A DNA stretch of 12,551 nucleotides from Candidatus Dormiibacterota bacterium. GTDB lineage: Bacteria; Chloroflexota; Dormibacteria; Aeolococcales; Aeolococcaceae. The stretch spans positions 1 through 12,551 of the forward strand of contig JAFALX010000140.1 of assembly GCA_019234035.1 (NCBI GenBank), in the 5' to 3' direction. Shown piece by piece: positions 1-7,316 of the stretch (its first letter is position 1; each line of letters opens with the position of its first letter). The position numbers were made by a program, and so were the translations under genes. The notes beneath the pieces were generated by a model. It saw nothing but the letters and a program-made list of their open reading frames with translations, ran no database searches and was not told where the DNA came from.

Positions 1-2
1 CC

Positions 3-710
3 GCGGCCGCGTTCTTCGCGTTCGTCTTCCCGATCATCTTCCTCGTCGTCTTCGCCACGCTCTTCAAGGGCCAGACGGCTCACGTCGGCAACGTGAAGGT
101 GTCGTGGAACGACTACTACATCCCGTCGCTGATCACGTTCGGGGTCATCGGCGCGTCGTTCACCAACATCGCGATCTCACTGGCCATCCGGCGCGATACC
201 GGCGTGCTCAAGCGCTTCCGAGGGACGCCGCTGCCGCCGTGGATCTTCCTCGCCGCCGTCGTGACCTCCGCGATCATCGTTGCCGCGATCCTCACGGTGC
301 TGACGATCGTGTTCGGCATCGTCGTGTACGGGGTGCACGTGCCGCAGCACATCGGTGCGCTCATCCTCACGCTGGCCGTGGGTGCGGGCACGTTCTGCGC
401 GCTGGGGCTGGCGATGACGGTGTTCATCCCCAATGCGGAAGCCGCGCCGGCGATCATCAACGGCGTGCTGCTGCCGATCGTCTTCATCTCGGGGACGTTC
501 TTTCCCGTCGATCCCACGTCGATTCTGGCCAAGATCGCCGAATACTTCCCGGTGCGGCACTTCATCACCGCGATGTTCAGCTCCTTCGACCCCGCGCACA
601 CCTCGTCGACGGGGATCGAGGGCAACGACCTCATCATCATGGCGGCGTGGGGGGCGGTGGCCCTCGTTGTTGCGGCGCGCCGCTTCCGCTGGGAGCCGCG
701 CCGAACGTGA
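3..710 (+). CDS. ABC-2 type transporter permease (5' truncated by window start)
   Basis: The reading frame is open from base 3 to a TGA at 708-710, giving 235 visible residues; the true start lies upstream of the window. The first visible residues form a hydrophobic segment (AFVFPIIFLVVFATLF) typical of TM1 of ABC-2 permeases. Next come a signature-like cytoplasmic stretch RRDTGVLKRFRGTPLPPW, further membrane helices, a PAIINGVLLPIVFISGTFFPVD block and a YFPVRHFITAMF segment, in the order found in the ABC2_membrane family (DrrB/NodJ-like). Such permeases form a dimer in the cytoplasmic membrane and need a separate ATPase, which should be encoded just upstream. The next gene, a lipoprotein, starts within its stop codon, so the two are co-transcribed and probably co-translated. 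The substrate cannot be told. The family call is firm, the function is not. Confidence 0.9.
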   Translation, partial: AAAFFAFVFPIIFLVVFATLFKGQTAHVGNVKVSWNDYYIPSLITFGVIGASFTNIAISLAIRRDTGVLKRFRGTPLPPWIFLAAVVTSAIIVAAILTVLTIVFGIVVYGVHVPQHIGALILTLAVGAGTFCALGLAMTVFIPNAEAAPAIINGVLLPIVFISGTFFPVDPTSILAKIAEYFPVRHFITAMFSSFDPAHTSSTGIEGNDLIIMAAWGAVALVVAARRFRWEPRRT

Positions 711-1330
711 CGCGTCGCGCGTCGCTCTGCATCGCAGCACTCGGTGCGCTGGCGGCGCTGCTGGCCGCCTGCGGGGACACACAGAGCGCGCCGCGCCTCA
801 CCGGCGACCCCGTGCACTACCTGCTGACCCTCAGTCAGATGACCTCGCCCGACTTCACAGTTGAGATTCCGGCGACGTCACAGCCGGCTGCGGGATTCGC
901 GTCGGGCGACCCGGCTGCCCAGAACCAGCTGGCCCAGGCCGGCCTCACCAATGCAGCGTCCGTCACGTTCATACGCCAGGTCGACTTTCCAACCTCCAAT
1001 GGGCCCATCGAGGTCGTCGACTCGGTTGCAGCCTTCACGGGCGCCGATGGCGCGCACACCTGGTTCACCAATGACAGCAAGCGGCTCGACCAGGAGCAGG
1101 GGGCGGAGGGGACGTCGACGGGCGCGCTCGGCGACGAGGCGCACGCCACCACGCAGGTGGCGACCGCGCCTGATGGCGTGCAGGCGGTGCAGGTGACAAT
1201 CGAGTGGCGCGTGGCCAATGTGGTCGCGCTGCTGCACGTGCGCGGCCGTTACGGGGGCACGCGTCTCGAGGACGCGCTCACCCTCGCGCACAAACAGACG
1301 TCGACGCACCTGATCCTGCCGCCGAGCTAG
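707..1330 (+). CDS. Putative lipoprotein with PknH-like extracellular domain pattern
   Basis: A 207-residue protein begins at the GTG at 707, which overlaps the TGA of the upstream permease (GTGA). A GGGAG sits 11 bases before it, so translation probably relies on coupling. The N-terminus is a textbook lipoprotein signal: MTRR, a hydrophobic core, then the lipobox L-A-A-C with the acylated cysteine at residue 22. The mature part is about 185 residues and has no further membrane helix. Its second half (GALGDEAHATTQV, then IEWRVANVVALLHVRG and a closing A..LA..Q helix) resembles the pattern of extracellular sensor-type domains in high-GC Gram-positives (PknH_C-like); this is a resemblance by eye only. 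The frame remains open upstream to about 104, but that part is the shadow of the permease. It may be an accessory subunit of the neighbouring exporter. Confidence 0.82.
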   Translation: MTRRASLCIAALGALAALLAACGDTQSAPRLTGDPVHYLLTLSQMTSPDFTVEIPATSQPAAGFASGDPAAQNQLAQAGLTNAASVTFIRQVDFPTSNGPIEVVDSVAAFTGADGAHTWFTNDSKRLDQEQGAEGTSTGALGDEAHATTQVATAPDGVQAVQVTIEWRVANVVALLHVRGRYGGTRLEDALTLAHKQTSTHLILPPS

Positions 1331-1333
1331 CGC

Positions 1334-3823
1334 TTAGTCCTGGCGCAGCGCGGTGAGCACGGAGATCGACGTCGCGCGACGAGCCGGTGCCAGCGCCGCA
1401 GTCACCGCCGCCACCACGATCGTGATGACCAGCACGATCGCGATCACCGCGGGGAAGTTGAACTGCGGCACAAAGCCCTGCGAGGCGCTCGCATGCAGCA
1501 GCGGCAGCGCAACGACGATGCCCGCTGCCACACCGATGATCGCGGCCGCGAATGCAAGCAGGCCTGCTTCCGACAGCGCCAGCCGCAACGCCTGACTGCG
1601 ACTGAAGCCCACGGCGCGCAGCAGCGCCAGCTCACGGGTGCGCTGCCGCGCGTTCACCACGAGCGTGTTCACGAGCGCGAGCATCGCGATCACCACGGAC
1701 ACGATCGCCAGCGCCAGCAGGACGCCGATCGAGTGCGACAGCGCATCGCGGGCGCTCTGTTCGATGGTGCTGACGGGAACGGCGTTCATGCCGTACGTCG
1801 CCGCGATGCGATCGACGCTCGTCTCCGATCCCTGCGGCACGACGAGCAGATCGTCGAACCCGTCCGCAGTGTTGCCGAAGTACGTGCGCGCGACGTCGCT
1901 GCCCATGATCAGTGCCTCCCCGCCGTCCCCCGCCGGGAACGAGTGCGACACCATCCCGGCGACGGTGAAGTACACGACGCCGTGATCGGTGCTCACCGGG
2001 AACTGCGCCCCGACGTGCCAGCCCGATCCCGTTTCGAGGCTCTGCGGCGCAAGCACCGCCGGGCCGTTGCGCAGTGCCGCGAACGCCGCGTCGCGGCCGG
2101 GTTCGGTGACGTCGAGACCGCCGTGCTGGTTGAACGCCGTCGGATCGATCGCGGCGATGGCGACCGAGGTGCCCTGCACCGGCTCGGTGAAGATGCGCAG
2201 CTCGCTTGCCATCTGCACGGTTCCGCTCTTCACGATTGCGGTGGCGATGGCATCGCGCTGCGTCACGGGACTGGTGATGACCGTGCTGCCCACGAAGAGG
2301 TTCGCGACCCACGAGTCGCTCGCGCTCAGGGCGCCGGCGACGAGTGCGCTCACGGCCACGGCGGTGGCGACGCTCACGGTGAGCCCGGCGGCGGTCAGCG
2401 CGGTGCGATTGGGCGTGCGTCGCAGCGCTGCAGCCGCCGTCGGCGCGGTGGGGATGAGCGGCGACAGGAGTCTCGCGACAAGCGTCGCGATCCGCGGCAC
2501 CAGGTAGGGGAGTGCGAGCACGACGCCGAGCAGGAAGAGTGCCACGCCCAAGGCGACGACCCCGCTGCTCGTGGCCGCGAAACAGATGGCGCCGGCGATC
2601 ACGGAAAGCAGTGACACCGCGATGAGTCCCGCCGGCACGCGCTGGCGCTCGGACGCCGGCGAGAAGCGCAGCGCGTCGAGCACCGGGGTGCGCCCGGCGA
2701 TCGCGGCCGGCACCATCGCGCCGAGAACCGCGGCGCCGAAGCCGGCGAAGATACCGGCAAGGATCTCGCCGGCGCCCGGCGAGAACGGGGGAGCCGGCAG
2801 ATCGGACGGGGCGTAGTGAGAGACCAGGAGCGCGCCGAGGAGGATGCCCAGCCCGGCGCCGAATGGAATGCCGACGGCGGCCACGGCCACGGCCTCGGAT
2901 GCGAACAGCCGGAAGACCTGCGCCGAGGACGCGCCGGCCGCACGCAGCAGTCCGATCTCGCGACGCCGCTCGAGCATCGCAAGCGCGACGCTGTTGGCGG
3001 TCACGCCCGCGCCGATGAAGACGCTGAGCATCGTTGCCAGCACGAGGAGCGGACGTAGATCGGCAAGGGGAGCGATGCCTGCGCCGCGCGGATCGACCGC
3101 GGACAGCGACGTGCCCAGCGAGCCGCGCACCTCCTCGGCGACCGCGGACGATGACGCGCCCGGGTTGAGCCGGAGCGCCACCATCGGCGTCTGGAGGCCG
3201 AGATGGAAGGTGCCCAGCATCGCGGCGTTGTCGGCGAACACAGCCGAGCGAGTGAAGCCGGGGCCTGCGCCGGTGTCAGATGTGATGCCGATGATCGTGA
3301 ATTGGTCTGGACCGTTCGCCGTGATCATCTGCAGCTTGTCACCGACGCGCAGCGCCCGGCTGCCGGGAGTGGCGAGCGCGCCGGCGAGGCCCTGGTCGAT
3401 GGCAACGTTCGCTGTATCGCCGCGATGGGGGAGGCGGCCCGTGAGCACCGTCACAGGACGCAGCGCGACGTTGCCGTCCTGTAGCCCGATGAGGGTGACG
3501 GTCAGCCCCTGCAGCCCGCTGCCCTGCGGGCCGGCGACGACGCGCTTCTCGTAGAGAGGCACCGCCTGTGCAACGCCGCGCAGCTTGCCGAGCCCGGTGA
3601 CCTGCGCCTGCGTGAAGCTCGATCCGGCGGCGACGCGGACGTCGAGCGACGACGCTCCCGCGGTGGCGTCCTGCGCGGCCTGTGCCTGTGAGTTCAGCCC
3701 GTCGAGAGTCAGCTGCACGCCGAGCACCGCGGCGATGCCCAGCGCGACGGCGAACGCCGTGAGCGCGGCCCGCAGCTTGTGACTCCGAATCGACCGCCAG
3801 GCGAGCGGCCAGAGACCGCTCAC
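1334..3823 (-). CDS. Two-module FtsX/MacB-type ABC transporter permease
   Basis: An 829-residue membrane protein. Residues 17-40 form TM1, followed by a MacB_PCD-like extracytoplasmic domain (about 45-250). A first FtsX core follows, with helices near 259-281, 309-335 and 351-377 and the motif RRREIGLLRAAGAS at 287-299. Extra helices lie near 398-418, 421-443 and 477-499. A second extracytoplasmic domain (about 505-690) precedes a second FtsX core at 694-829 with RTRELALLRAVGFS at 728-741. This duplicated architecture is that of about 10-TM permeases paired with LolD/MacB-type ATPases, which move lipids, lipoproteins or peptides at the outer face of the membrane rather than importing solutes. 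The start is the GTG at 3823, overlapping the TGA of the ATPase gene; there is no good SD, so coupling is likely. The stop is 3 bases from the convergent lipoprotein stop. The substrate is unknown. Confidence 0.93.
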   Translation of the reverse strand: MSGLWPLAWRSIRSHKLRAALTAFAVALGIAAVLGVQLTLDGLNSQAQAAQDATAGASSLDVRVAAGSSFTQAQVTGLGKLRGVAQAVPLYEKRVVAGPQGSGLQGLTVTLIGLQDGNVALRPVTVLTGRLPHRGDTANVAIDQGLAGALATPGSRALRVGDKLQMITANGPDQFTIIGITSDTGAGPGFTRSAVFADNAAMLGTFHLGLQTPMVALRLNPGASSSAVAEEVRGSLGTSLSAVDPRGAGIAPLADLRPLLVLATMLSVFIGAGVTANSVALAMLERRREIGLLRAAGASSAQVFRLFASEAVAVAAVGIPFGAGLGILLGALLVSHYAPSDLPAPPFSPGAGEILAGIFAGFGAAVLGAMVPAAIAGRTPVLDALRFSPASERQRVPAGLIAVSLLSVIAGAICFAATSSGVVALGVALFLLGVVLALPYLVPRIATLVARLLSPLIPTAPTAAAALRRTPNRTALTAAGLTVSVATAVAVSALVAGALSASDSWVANLFVGSTVITSPVTQRDAIATAIVKSGTVQMASELRIFTEPVQGTSVAIAAIDPTAFNQHGGLDVTEPGRDAAFAALRNGPAVLAPQSLETGSGWHVGAQFPVSTDHGVVYFTVAGMVSHSFPAGDGGEALIMGSDVARTYFGNTADGFDDLLVVPQGSETSVDRIAATYGMNAVPVSTIEQSARDALSHSIGVLLALAIVSVVIAMLALVNTLVVNARQRTRELALLRAVGFSRSQALRLALSEAGLLAFAAAIIGVAAGIVVALPLLHASASQGFVPQFNFPAVIAIVLVITIVVAAVTAALAPARRATSISVLTALRQD

Positions 3824-4647
3824 AGCCCCAGCGCGCGCAGCCGGGCGACGAGCGGCGCCGGATCGGGAATCGCCTCGTCGGTCGCAGGCATGTGGCTGAG
3901 TCGCACCTCGTCCACGATCTGGCCGTCGCTCATGATGAGGACGCGCTCCGCGTAGGCGGCGATGCTGGCCTCGTGGGTCACGACCACCGTCGTCTGCCTG
4001 TCGGTCCGCACCAGGCGCGACAGGAGACTCATGAGCTCGTGGCTCGTCGTCCAGTCGAGGTTGCCCGTCGGCTCGTCGGCGAGCAGCAGCGCCGGCGCCG
4101 CGACGAGTGCGCGCGCGATCGCGACGCGCTGCTGCTCGCCGCCCGAGATCTGGTCGGGGCCGTGGCCCTGCAGGCCGTGGAGGTTCAGCTGGTTCATCAC
4201 CGCGCGCACGCGGTCGTCGACGTCACGCCGCCTGATGCGGTTGCCGCCGAGCGGGAGCGACGACTCGTTGCGCAACCGCAGCGGCAGCGCCACGTTCTCC
4301 GCCGCCGTCATCGACGGGATGAGGTTGTACGTCTGGAACACGAACCCGATGCGGTCGCGGCGGAACTGGGATCGCTGCGAGTCGCTGGTCGAGAACAGGT
4401 CGACACCGTCGATGCGAACCGTGCCCGCATCGGGCGGCTCGAGACCACCGAGCGTGTACAGCAGCGTGCTCTTGCCGCTGCCGCTCGCGCCCATGATCGC
4501 CACGAACTCCCCGTTCTTGACGCGCAGGCTGATGCCGCGCAGCACGTCGCGCGGCGGCCGGCTGATGCGATACGTCTTGACCAGGCCGTCGGCCTCGATC
4601 AGGTCGGCACCCACGGCGGTCGGCGGGGGAGGAGTGGCAACAGACAC
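3820..4647 (-). CDS. ABC transporter ATPase, MacB/LolD type
   Basis: A 275-residue nucleotide-binding subunit. Visible motifs are Walker A GASGSGKST (53-61), Q-loop Q105 in VFQTYNLIPSMTAAENV, signature ISGGEQQR (167-174), Walker B LLLADEP (187-193) followed by TGNLD, and the H-loop histidine 225 in VVVTHE. The VFQ.YNLIP..TA.ENV and LADEPTGNLD blocks are typical of the LolD/MacB/FtsE group, matching the FtsX-type permease encoded directly after it with a GTGA overlap. The start is the GTG at 4647, preceded by AGGAG with an 8-base spacer; an ATG is absent and the longer open frame upstream is the shadow of the CAP gene. An insertion of about 15 residues after LPLRLRNE (about 128-143) is slightly unusual. 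It should drive the neighbouring permease by ATP hydrolysis at the inner membrane face. Confidence 0.94.
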   Translation of the reverse strand: MSVATPPPPTAVGADLIEADGLVKTYRISRPPRDVLRGISLRVKNGEFVAIMGASGSGKSTLLYTLGGLEPPDAGTVRIDGVDLFSTSDSQRSQFRRDRIGFVFQTYNLIPSMTAAENVALPLRLRNESSLPLGGNRIRRRDVDDRVRAVMNQLNLHGLQGHGPDQISGGEQQRVAIARALVAAPALLLADEPTGNLDWTTSHELMSLLSRLVRTDRQTTVVVTHEASIAAYAERVLIMSDGQIVDEVRLSHMPATDEAIPDPAPLVARLRALGL

Positions 4648-4655
4648 GAGGGCTT

Positions 4656-4660
4656 CTCCT
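4656..4660 (-). promoter_or_regulatory. SD of the ABC ATPase gene, overlapping the CAP stop codon
   Basis: On the minus strand AGGAG lies 8 bases before the GTG at 4647. Its first two bases are the last two of the TAG stop (4661-4659) of the CAP-domain gene. This decides the ATPase start and implies that ribosomes finishing the CAP gene can reload directly. Confidence 0.75.
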
Positions 4661-5618
4661 AGCTGATGAGGAATGAGCTGAGCACCGACTCGACCGTGCT
4701 GGGCAGAAGCCCCGGGTACGAGTACGCCGGCGGCGCGGGCACGCCGGCGGGCAGCAGTGCGGTGGGAATCGGTGTTGGTGTCGGAGTTGGCGCGGGCGTT
4801 GGAACCGGTGTCGGTGCCGGCGTGTCGGCGGGCGGCAGCGGCGCGGTCGGTGCGGGCGAGTTGCGCGGCTCCTGGGTCGGATTCGGGTTGGGATTGGTCG
4901 GTGGCGGCGGCGGCGGAGGAGGCGGTGGCGCTGCGCCGAGCTGCGCGAACTCCTCGGAGAACATCCACACGTTGCTGCACGGGCTGCCGCAGCTCGAGTC
5001 GCCGGACCACGTGCCGCCGAAGAAGGAGCCGACCCCGAGGTCGGTGTAGCTGCCGTTCAGGATGTTGGCCCGGTGGTCCGGACTGTTCATGAACGCCGTG
5101 TTCACGATCCCGGCCGCGCTGATGGCGTTGGTGTCGTTGTTGACCCAACCGATGTTCTCGCCGGCGGACTGGTAGTTGACGCCGTACGCCGACATCATCG
5201 GCCACACGTACGTGCCGCAGCCCTGGATGATGTGCGAGAAGTAGTTGCGCTGGATCATGTCCTCGGAGCGGCCGTTGATGTGCATGCCGCCGCAGCTGTA
5301 GCCGGCGTTCTCGCCGATGGCCGTGAGCGTGTTGTTGTAGCTGAGTGCTCCCACGCCGTTGCTGGCGCGGTCCTGGTTCGTGTACGAGAAGAGGGTCTCG
5401 TCCGCACCCCCGTCCGCGCGCGCGAGCACCGGCGTGTGCAGCACCCAGATGACGCCGAGCACGCTCAGCGCGGTGCCCGCAGACGTGAACACGATGCGGC
5501 GCCACTGGCGGCGCAGCCACGAATGCTGCACCGTCGTGACAGCGCCTGGGGGCGTTGATCGGACTGCTGCGGCGGTGCGCGAGAGCTCCTCCCACGCGGT
5601 ACCCGTCTGCCGCTGCAT
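4659..5618 (-). CDS. CAP/SCP-domain (YkwD-like) extracellular protein with Pro-rich tail
   Basis: A 319-residue protein. A basic cytoplasmic N-terminus (1-41) precedes one hydrophobic segment (42-64) and VLARA, so it is either a long signal peptide or a signal anchor. Residues 74-226 form a CAP domain: LFSYTNQDRASNGVGAL, YFSH with H129, AGENIGW with E154, FMNSPDHRANIL with H182, then DLGVGSFFGGTW and a closing EFAQ. H129, E154 and H182 match the usual CAP cavity residues. Cysteines 109, 134, 210 and 214 could form disulfides outside the cell. A run of ten prolines (231-240) opens a Pro/Thr-rich tail ending in a hydrophobic stretch. I chose the ATG at 5618 because AGAGGAA lies just upstream; an ATG 42 bases earlier (5660) has no such support. 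It is the first gene of an operon with the ATPase and permease. Confidence 0.9.
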   Translation of the reverse strand: MQRQTGTAWEELSRTAAAVRSTPPGAVTTVQHSWLRRQWRRIVFTSAGTALSVLGVIWVLHTPVLARADGGADETLFSYTNQDRASNGVGALSYNNTLTAIGENAGYSCGGMHINGRSEDMIQRNYFSHIIQGCGTYVWPMMSAYGVNYQSAGENIGWVNNDTNAISAAGIVNTAFMNSPDHRANILNGSYTDLGVGSFFGGTWSGDSSCGSPCSNVWMFSEEFAQLGAAPPPPPPPPPPTNPNPNPTQEPRNSPAPTAPLPPADTPAPTPVPTPAPTPTPTPIPTALLPAGVPAPPAYSYPGLLPSTVESVLSSFLIS

Positions 5619-5623
5619 GCGCG

Positions 5624-5630
5624 TTCCTCT
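5624..5630 (-). promoter_or_regulatory. SD deciding the CAP-gene start
   Basis: AGAGGAA on the minus strand has its GAGG core 7 bases before the ATG at 5618. It favours this start over the in-frame ATG at 5660. Confidence 0.65.
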
Positions 5631-5728
5631 TGTTGGCTGAGTGACGGGCTCCGTTGTCACACGCAGGGCAGTTGCCGGATCGCGCTTCGACAGGATCGTT
5701 GCACCACGCTGAGGCTCCCGATACGAGC

Positions 5729-5749
5729 GCCGGGTAGCCTGCTACCGGC
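5729..5749 (+). promoter_or_regulatory. Inverted repeat / hairpin upstream of the first CpaF gene
   Basis: Arms GCC(G)GGTAG and CTACCGGC pair over 8 bp with one bulged G and a CCTG loop, 31-51 bases before the ATG at 5780. It could be an operator or a leader hairpin. No T-run follows, so it is not a standard terminator. Confidence 0.4.
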
Positions 5750-5779
5750 TGCACAGGGCGGCCCCAGTACATACGCTCG

Positions 5780-7306
5780 ATGTCTTTACTCGACCGCGTC
5801 CAGCGCCGGGCCGAAGATCCCGGAACGATCGACCGGCCGACCGCGCCACCGGCGGCCAGCGATACGACGGTTGTCCTCACGCCCGCGGCTGCTCCCGCGC
5901 CGGCGCTGGCTCCCACGCCTCCACTGCCGGCGGCGCCGGCGCCGCCCAGCGCGGCGTCCTCCACGCCGCCGGCGACCAACCGGACCTCATCGCTGCTGAC
6001 CCGCGCGGGGTTCGGCCGCAACGCCAACCGCCCCGGGGTGGGCCTGCACCACGCCTTGCGCGGCCGCGTGCGGCAGCTCCTCGTCCAGGAGCTGGCGGCG
6101 ATGCAGGAGAGCCCGCCGCCGGAGGCGGTGCGCCAGCGAATCGCGGAGCTCGTCAACGAGGTCGCCGCCGAGACCGCAACGACCCTGCCTCGCCAGGACC
6201 GCATACGGGTCATCGAGACCATCGCCCACGATGTGCTCGGTCTCGGGCCGCTCGAGGATCTGCTGAGCGACGAGAGCGTGACCGAGATCATGATCAACAG
6301 CGCGAGCCAGATCTACATCGAGCGCGCGGGCAAGATCATCCTCAGCGACACGCAGTTCGAGAGCAACGAGCACCTGATGCAGGTGATCGACCGCATCGTC
6401 TCGGGGCTTGGTCGCCGCGTCGACGAATCGTCGCCCATGGTCGACGCGCGCCTGAAGGACGGATCGCGCGTCAACGTGATCATCCCGCCGCTCGCGCTGA
6501 AGGGTCCGACGGTGACCATACGCAAGTTCGCCAAGGACGCGCTCCAGGTGGACGACCTGGTCCGCTTCGGCTCGATCACGCCCGAGATGGCCATGTTCGC
6601 CCGAGCGTGCGTGCGCGCCCGGCTGAACGTGATCGTGAGCGGCGGCACCGGCTCCGGCAAGACCACGACGCTCAACATGCTCAGCGGTTTCATCCCCTCG
6701 GGCGAGCGAATCGTCACCATCGAGGACGCCGCCGAGCTGCAGCTGCATCAGGATCACGTCGTCACGCTCGAGACGCGGCCACCGAACGTGGAAGGACGCG
6801 GCCGGGTCACCATTCGCGACCTCGTCATCAACGCGCTGCGCATGCGGCCCGACCGCATCGTCGTCGGTGAGTGCCGCGGCGGTGAGGCGCTGGACATGCT
6901 CCAGGCCATGAACACCGGCCACGACGGCTCGCTGACCACGCTGCACGCCAACAACCCGCATGACACGATCAGCCGCCTCGAGACGATGGTGCTGATGGCG
7001 GGCGCGGAGCTGCCGTCCCGCGCCATCCGCGAGCAGATCGGCTCCGCGGTGCAGCTGATCGTGCACCAGTCGCGACTGCGCGACGGCACGCGCAAGATCG
7101 TGAGTATCACCGAGGTGCTCGGCACTGACGAGCACGGTGTGCGACTCCAGGAGCTGTTCGCGTTCCGCCAGACGGGCGTGGACGAGAACGGCACCGTGCT
7201 TGGCGGCTTCGTCGCCACGGGCGCCATGCCGACGTTCTTCGAGCACCTGCAGACCTCGGGCGAGGGGGTGTCCGAGGAGCTGTTCCGGGCGCGGCAAGCC
7301 GCCTAG
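5780..7306 (+). CDS. cpaF: CpaF/TadA-type secretion ATPase with disordered N-terminus
   Basis: A 508-residue hexameric secretion motor of the Tad/Flp-pilus and type II/IV superfamily. Residues 1-85 are Pro/Ala/Thr-rich and probably disordered. Residues 90-155 form the N-terminal helical region ending in VLGLGPLEDLL, and 160-255 the N2-type domain. The ATPase core has Walker A GGTGSGKT (288-295), Asp box TIEDAAELQL (313-322), Walker B-like RIVVGECRGGEA (359-370) and His box GHDGSLTTLHAN (380-391). The ATG at 5780 is the earliest possible start: the next upstream in-frame triplets contain no start before a TAG at 5735. No SD is present; GTACAT lies 7 bases before the ATG, so the mRNA may be leaderless. 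TadB/TadC partners are not next to it, and the next gene is a convergent paralogue. Family certain; pilus versus other secretion role unknown. Confidence 0.95.
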   Translation: MSLLDRVQRRAEDPGTIDRPTAPPAASDTTVVLTPAAAPAPALAPTPPLPAAPAPPSAASSTPPATNRTSSLLTRAGFGRNANRPGVGLHHALRGRVRQLLVQELAAMQESPPPEAVRQRIAELVNEVAAETATTLPRQDRIRVIETIAHDVLGLGPLEDLLSDESVTEIMINSASQIYIERAGKIILSDTQFESNEHLMQVIDRIVSGLGRRVDESSPMVDARLKDGSRVNVIIPPLALKGPTVTIRKFAKDALQVDDLVRFGSITPEMAMFARACVRARLNVIVSGGTGSGKTTTLNMLSGFIPSGERIVTIEDAAELQLHQDHVVTLETRPPNVEGRGRVTIRDLVINALRMRPDRIVVGECRGGEALDMLQAMNTGHDGSLTTLHANNPHDTISRLETMVLMAGAELPSRAIREQIGSAVQLIVHQSRLRDGTRKIVSITEVLGTDEHGVRLQELFAFRQTGVDENGTVLGGFVATGAMPTFFEHLQTSGEGVSEELFRARQAA

Positions 7307-7316
7307 ATTCGCGGAC

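Larger units (their letters stand above)
5619..5779. promoter_or_regulatory. Divergent promoter region between CAP operon and first CpaF gene
   Basis: 161 bases separate the two divergent starts, so promoters for both should lie here. I see GTGAC and GTCAC arms spaced by 10 bases at 5641-5660, 23-42 bases before the CAP start. A stronger hairpin lies at 5729-5749. A TTGCAC (5699-5704) is a possible -35 for the + strand, but the -10 17 bases on (TACGAG) is poor. TAGCCT (5735-5740) fits TAnnnT but lies inside the hairpin. No confident -10 is visible for the CAP operon. Confidence 0.45.

Noticed and set aside
104..706. N-terminal extension of the lipoprotein (frame open from 104)
   Set aside because: It is His/Arg-rich shadow of the permease frame. 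The lipoprotein signal and the GTGA overlap fix the start at 707.
1493..2614. 373-residue plus-strand open frame opposite the FtsX-type permease
   Set aside because: Arg/Gly/His-rich antisense shadow of a clear membrane-protein gene.
4760..4930. Repeat-rich stretch considered as a CRISPR array or satellite
   Set aside because: There are no regular repeats with unique spacers; it is explained fully by the Pro/Thr-rich coding sequence of the CAP protein.
4648..6297. Long minus-strand open frame continuous with the ABC ATPase, suggesting an 825-residue fusion
   Set aside because: The upstream part is low-complexity Ala/Arg/Ser sequence in the antisense or shifted frame of the CAP and CpaF genes. 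A good SD marks the ATPase start at 4647.
7291..7302. GCGG-CAAG-CCGC hairpin at the end of the first cpaF as a terminator
   Set aside because: Only 4 pairs, within the coding sequence and without a T-run.
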